This document shows positions 61,337 to 64,000 of a stretch of 64,000 nt of DNA, piece after piece (position 1 is the stretch's first letter; every line of letters begins with the position of its first letter). The notes under the pieces are model-generated. The model was given only the letters and a program-made list of their open reading frames with translations. It did not search any database and was not told where the DNA came from. The stretch is from Gemmatimonadota bacterium (lineage in GTDB: Bacteria; Gemmatimonadota; Gemmatimonadetes; Longimicrobiales; Gaopeijiaceae), in NCBI GenBank assembly GCA_041390125.1, contig JAWKQN010000007.1, positions 124,001 to 188,000 of the forward strand, given 5' to 3'. The translations under genes were made by a program, and so were the position numbers.

Positions 61337-62560
61337 TTGCACTGGCTTCGGGCGATCCGGGATGGGTCGGGGCTGCGCGCGTTGGGTTGCATGGAACCCC
61401 TGCGGCAGGACTGGTGGTGCCGGTCGGTCGCAGGTCTGCGTGCGGGCCTCCCCATCGCGCTCTGCGTGGCAATCGCCGCCTGTGCCGGCGACACGGGCAC
61501 CGAAGTGACGCCTCCTCCGGCCGACACGATCCCGTCGCCGCCTCCACCGCCTCCCACGCCACAACCGCCGTCCCAGGGACCGTCGGCACCCGGCGTCGGG
61601 GAGGTGACCGCCACGTCGCTGGTGCTGTCGTGGACGGACGGGAACGGCGACGGACGGATCGTCCTGGCCCGCGAGGGCGGGGATCCCACCGCGACTCCCC
61701 TGGACGGGACGTCGTATGCACCGGACTCCCGCTTCGGTGCCGGGAGCGAGATCGGCTCGGAGAACTTCGTCGTGTTCGAAGGGGATTCCAGCGCGGTGCG
61801 CGTCACGGACCTCACACCCGGCGCGGACTACCACTTTGCGATCTTCGAGTACAGCGGGAACGGTGCAGACCGACGCTACCAACGCGGCGATCGGGCGCAG
61901 GCGGATCAGCCCACGGACCGACGGGCGGCGTCCCTGATCGGCAGTTGGCTCCAGGGGACCGCGGGTGAACGGCGGAGCGCCGTCTTCACGGCGCTGGACG
62001 AATCCGCGTTCCTGGTCGCCGACGATGGATTCGCCGATGGAGGAGGCCAGCCCGGGATCGATCGGGGCGCGTACCAATGGGACAGCATCACCGGTGTGAT
62101 CCTGACCCAGCCCACCACCGACACCAGCGGTGACTGGGGCCTCTCCCACGTCTCAGGCGGCACCGTGACCGTGGCGGGCGACACCCTCACGCTCCGCATC
62201 GGGCCGGATGTCGAGGTGGCGCGTCGGGTGGTCCCCTCGCCGACGAACCCGCTGGTCGGGGGGTGGGCGCACCGCGACCCGTCGGACCCGGACTACCTCC
62301 TCGTGGTCACGTTTCTCGACGACCAGCACTGGATGCTCGGAGTGGACGACGCGTCTCCTCAGGGCGGCCCCGGCATGGAGCAGGGCACCTACACCTGGGA
62401 CCGGAGCTCGGGCGCCTTCGCGGCCACCGCCACGTCGGACACGAGCGGCGATACGGGCCTGAGTCCGCTGAACGCCGCCGGACACCTCGCGGTCCGCGCC
62501 AACCTCCTGATCTACTCCCGGCCCGGAGCGGCGCCCGACACGCTGACCCGCGTGCACTGA
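61337..62560 (+). CDS. lipoprotein with fibronectin-like domain and two-copy internal repeat
   Basis: A 407-residue secreted protein. A TTG at 61337 has a strong ribosome site (gggagg, spacing 7); an ATG at 61391 gives a more normal 31-residue signal. The lipobox is VAIAAC, followed by a Pro-rich spacer. Residues about 80-190 resemble fibronectin type III (VTATSLVLSWTDG ... VTDLTPGADYHFAIFEY). The last 210 residues hold two similar beta units, one starting SLIGSWLQGT with GAYQWDSITGVI and TTDTSGDWGLS, and one starting NPLVGGWAHR with GTYTWDRSSGAF and TSDTSGDTGLS. This is an internal duplication. A surface role is likely; substrate unknown. Confidence 0.72.
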   Translation: MHWLRAIRDGSGLRALGCMEPLRQDWWCRSVAGLRAGLPIALCVAIAACAGDTGTEVTPPPADTIPSPPPPPPTPQPPSQGPSAPGVGEVTATSLVLSWTDGNGDGRIVLAREGGDPTATPLDGTSYAPDSRFGAGSEIGSENFVVFEGDSSAVRVTDLTPGADYHFAIFEYSGNGADRRYQRGDRAQADQPTDRRAASLIGSWLQGTAGERRSAVFTALDESAFLVADDGFADGGGQPGIDRGAYQWDSITGVILTQPTTDTSGDWGLSHVSGGTVTVAGDTLTLRIGPDVEVARRVVPSPTNPLVGGWAHRDPSDPDYLLVVTFLDDQHWMLGVDDASPQGGPGMEQGTYTWDRSSGAFAATATSDTSGDTGLSPLNAAGHLAVRANLLIYSRPGAAPDTLTRVH

Positions 62561-62617
62561 TCCACTCACATGTCCTGCTTCCTTCAGCCCTCGACCCGCC
62601 AGCACCCAGGAGATCCG

Positions 62618-63340
62618 ATGCCGTCCACCCCGCACCCCTTCCGATCCTCGGCCCGATCCTGCCGCGGCGGCCTCGAGCACTGGACGGAAGCCCTCGGGCT
62701 CCGGGGCCACGTTCGCGCAGCAGCGCGGAGGCTCGCACCTGGCGTGGTCGGAGCGATTCCCGTCCTGGCGGCGCTGTCGATGCTCCAGCTTCCGGCAGAC
62801 CCGGTGTCGGCCCAATCCGCCGACGCGGCACCGCTCCAGGTGCAGAGCACGTACTTCAGCGGCATGAAGTTCACGCTCAACGGCAGTGAGCCGCAGCGCG
62901 CGATGAACGCGTTCGGCATCGGCCTCTCTCCCGAGTTCGACGCCGTGATGTCCCGCCACCCGGACGCGCGTGCCGAGATCATGCGCGGACGCCCGTGGGG
63001 GATCGTCGCGCTGGTGGGTGCGGCCGGCTTCGTGGTGGTCGGGGCGATCGACCTGGCCGACGCGATCTCCGACCGGGACAAGGTCAACCAGGGCAACCTG
63101 GACATTGACGGCGGAGGCGCCGGCGTGCTCGACTACGTGATCACGGGGGCCGTCATGCTCACGGGAGCGATCGTGTCCAGGCGGCACTTCGACAACGGCA
63201 TCCGGATGTTCAACGAGGCCGAGGGATATCGGGCGGCGACAGGATCCACGGCGCACGCCGGCGTGCGGCTCGACGTGCCTCGCCTGCGAGCCACTGGGGA
63301 CGGTCACGCGGTCGCGTTCGGAGTCCGGTTCGTGCCCTGA
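62618..63340 (+). CDS. secreted or membrane hypothetical protein
   Basis: A 240-residue protein. The ATG at 62618 is preferred because aggag sits 5 bases upstream; an ATG at 62570 lacks one. A long basic N-terminal region leads to a hydrophobic signal (VVGAIPVLAALSMLQL) ending ADPVSAQ. The mature part has two further hydrophobic helices (GIVALVGAAGFVVVGAIDL and VLDYVITGAVMLTGAIV), so it may be a membrane protein with its C-terminus as a small beta domain (GVRLDVPRLR ... AFGVRFVP). The spacing between helices is acidic (AISDRDKVNQ, DIDGGG). No family recognised. Confidence 0.55.
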   Translation: MPSTPHPFRSSARSCRGGLEHWTEALGLRGHVRAAARRLAPGVVGAIPVLAALSMLQLPADPVSAQSADAAPLQVQSTYFSGMKFTLNGSEPQRAMNAFGIGLSPEFDAVMSRHPDARAEIMRGRPWGIVALVGAAGFVVVGAIDLADAISDRDKVNQGNLDIDGGGAGVLDYVITGAVMLTGAIVSRRHFDNGIRMFNEAEGYRAATGSTAHAGVRLDVPRLRATGDGHAVAFGVRFVP

Positions 63341-63524
63341 GCGGGGAGGGAGGGTGTGGCCTCCGCTCTCTTCTGGATCCGCTTTCATGGTTTGCGGGGT
63401 CGGGCCACGACCGAGCGCCCGGAGGCGTGCGCGGCATCGGCACGGCCCGTGCTCCTACGGTCGGCAAACTCTCTTCGGAACGGCATTCGATCCGAATCGC
63501 ATCAACCGACCGCAGGAGGCCTCC

Positions 63525-63779
63525 GTGGGCATCATCGGATTTCTCGTTTTCGGCCTCGTCGTCGGAGCGCTTGCGCGCCTCTTCAAGCCCGGCCGACAGA
63601 ACCTCAGCGTCGGGATGACGCTGCTCCTCGGCGTCGTGGGCTCCATCATTGGCGGAGTCGTGGCCAATCTGCTCGGGACCGGCACGATCATGGAGCTCAA
63701 CGTGATCGGCGCCACCGTCGCCATCATCGCGGCGGTCATGCTGATCGGCGCGGCCGAAGGGATGTCCGCCAGGACATAG
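63525..63779 (+). CDS. GlsB/YeaQ/YmgE family membrane protein
   Basis: An 84-residue protein with three hydrophobic helices: GFLVFGLVVGALARLF, MTLLLGVVGSIIGGVVANLL and VIGATVAIIAAVMLIGAAEG. The turn ARLFKPGRQNLSVGMTLLLG matches the conserved A-R-x-x-x-P-G element of the transglycosylase-associated (GlsB/YeaQ/YmgE) family, small stress-linked inner-membrane proteins. The start is a GTG at 63525 with aggagg five bases upstream; the open frame further upstream is not similar to the family. No gene follows before the window ends; the last 220 bases show nothing recognisable. Confidence 0.88.
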   Translation: MGIIGFLVFGLVVGALARLFKPGRQNLSVGMTLLLGVVGSIIGGVVANLLGTGTIMELNVIGATVAIIAAVMLIGAAEGMSART

Positions 63780-64000
63780 CCCCGGGTGGCGGGTCGGGGA
63801 ATTCCCCCGGAAGCCGACGCGTCGGTCGCCCTCCACGCGGGAACCGGCGGCGCGATCGTGTTTCACCCGTGCCCAACTCCGAATCCCGGGGAGGCCGACC
63901 GGGCCAACGGTCCCCGCCGGAATCGGTCGACGGCGGAACGCTCGTCCGCCCTCGAGTCCCTTCCCGCGGTCCTTCCACGGTCCCGCACGTAGATCGAGGC

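Noticed and set aside
63780..64000. Possible small gene at the right edge
   Set aside because: Open frames on both strands lack a ribosome site and coding character; no product pattern is recognisable.

Overview
This 64 kb window is GC-rich bacterial chromosome (roughly 70% GC by eye), densely packed with protein genes, many overlapping by ATGA or GTGA. I see no rRNA, tRNA, CRISPR array, phage or insertion sequence. The mix of genes suggests Gemmatimonadota or a neighbouring soil or marine phylum: a HAF-type ECF sigma factor next to a Ser/Thr kinase with TPR repeats, an M55 D-aminopeptidase, a TctABC transporter, many secreted hydrolases and lipoproteins, and frequent GTG starts. This placement is an inference from gene content; no marker gene in the window settles it.

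Layout. 1-12 kb: a truncated VOC protein, a lipoprotein amidohydrolase, a DppA-like peptidase, phosphoenolpyruvate carboxylase (ppc), and a minus-strand tripartite tricarboxylate transporter operon (adenylate-forming ligase, tctC, tctA, tctB). 12-28 kb: murJ, a membrane glycosyltransferase-like protein, an EF-hand secreted protein, a beta-lactamase-fold hydrolase, a HipA-like kinase with a DUF3037 partner, a Baeyer-Villiger-type monooxygenase, apaG, a TspO-like protein, a PLP decarboxylase, a PIG-L deacetylase and a penicillin-acylase-family enzyme. 28-41 kb: a CYTH protein overlapping addB, then a minus-strand chaperone-usher fimbrial operon, a divergent small secreted gene, and addA. The fimbrial operon therefore lies between the two halves of the AddAB recombination nuclease.

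41-57 kb is the most striking region: one uninterrupted plus-strand series of low-potential electron genes. The order is korA, korB, an unknown gene, rnfB, a 1,702-residue pyruvate:ferredoxin oxidoreductase with an extra C-terminal ferredoxin domain, rnfC, rnfD, rnfG, rnfE, rnfA, a 42-residue single-helix protein with four cysteines, apbE, and two small related cysteine-rich proteins. The 2-oxoacid oxidoreductases would make or use reduced ferredoxin. The Rnf complex would couple ferredoxin and NAD to an ion gradient, and ApbE would attach FMN to RnfG (and to RnfD if its acceptor site is present). The 42-residue protein looks like a counterpart of NqrM, the Na+-NQR maturation factor. Together with ppc this suggests ferredoxin-linked central carbon metabolism.

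57-64 kb: a secreted beta-rich protein, the sigma factor and kinase-TPR pair, a lipoprotein with a fibronectin-like domain, a secreted unknown, and a GlsB/YeaQ-type membrane protein. The last 220 bases hold nothing I recognise. No gene-free stretch exceeds 300 bases; the two longest (36549-36841 and 40661-40957) are described under their hairpins and repeat.
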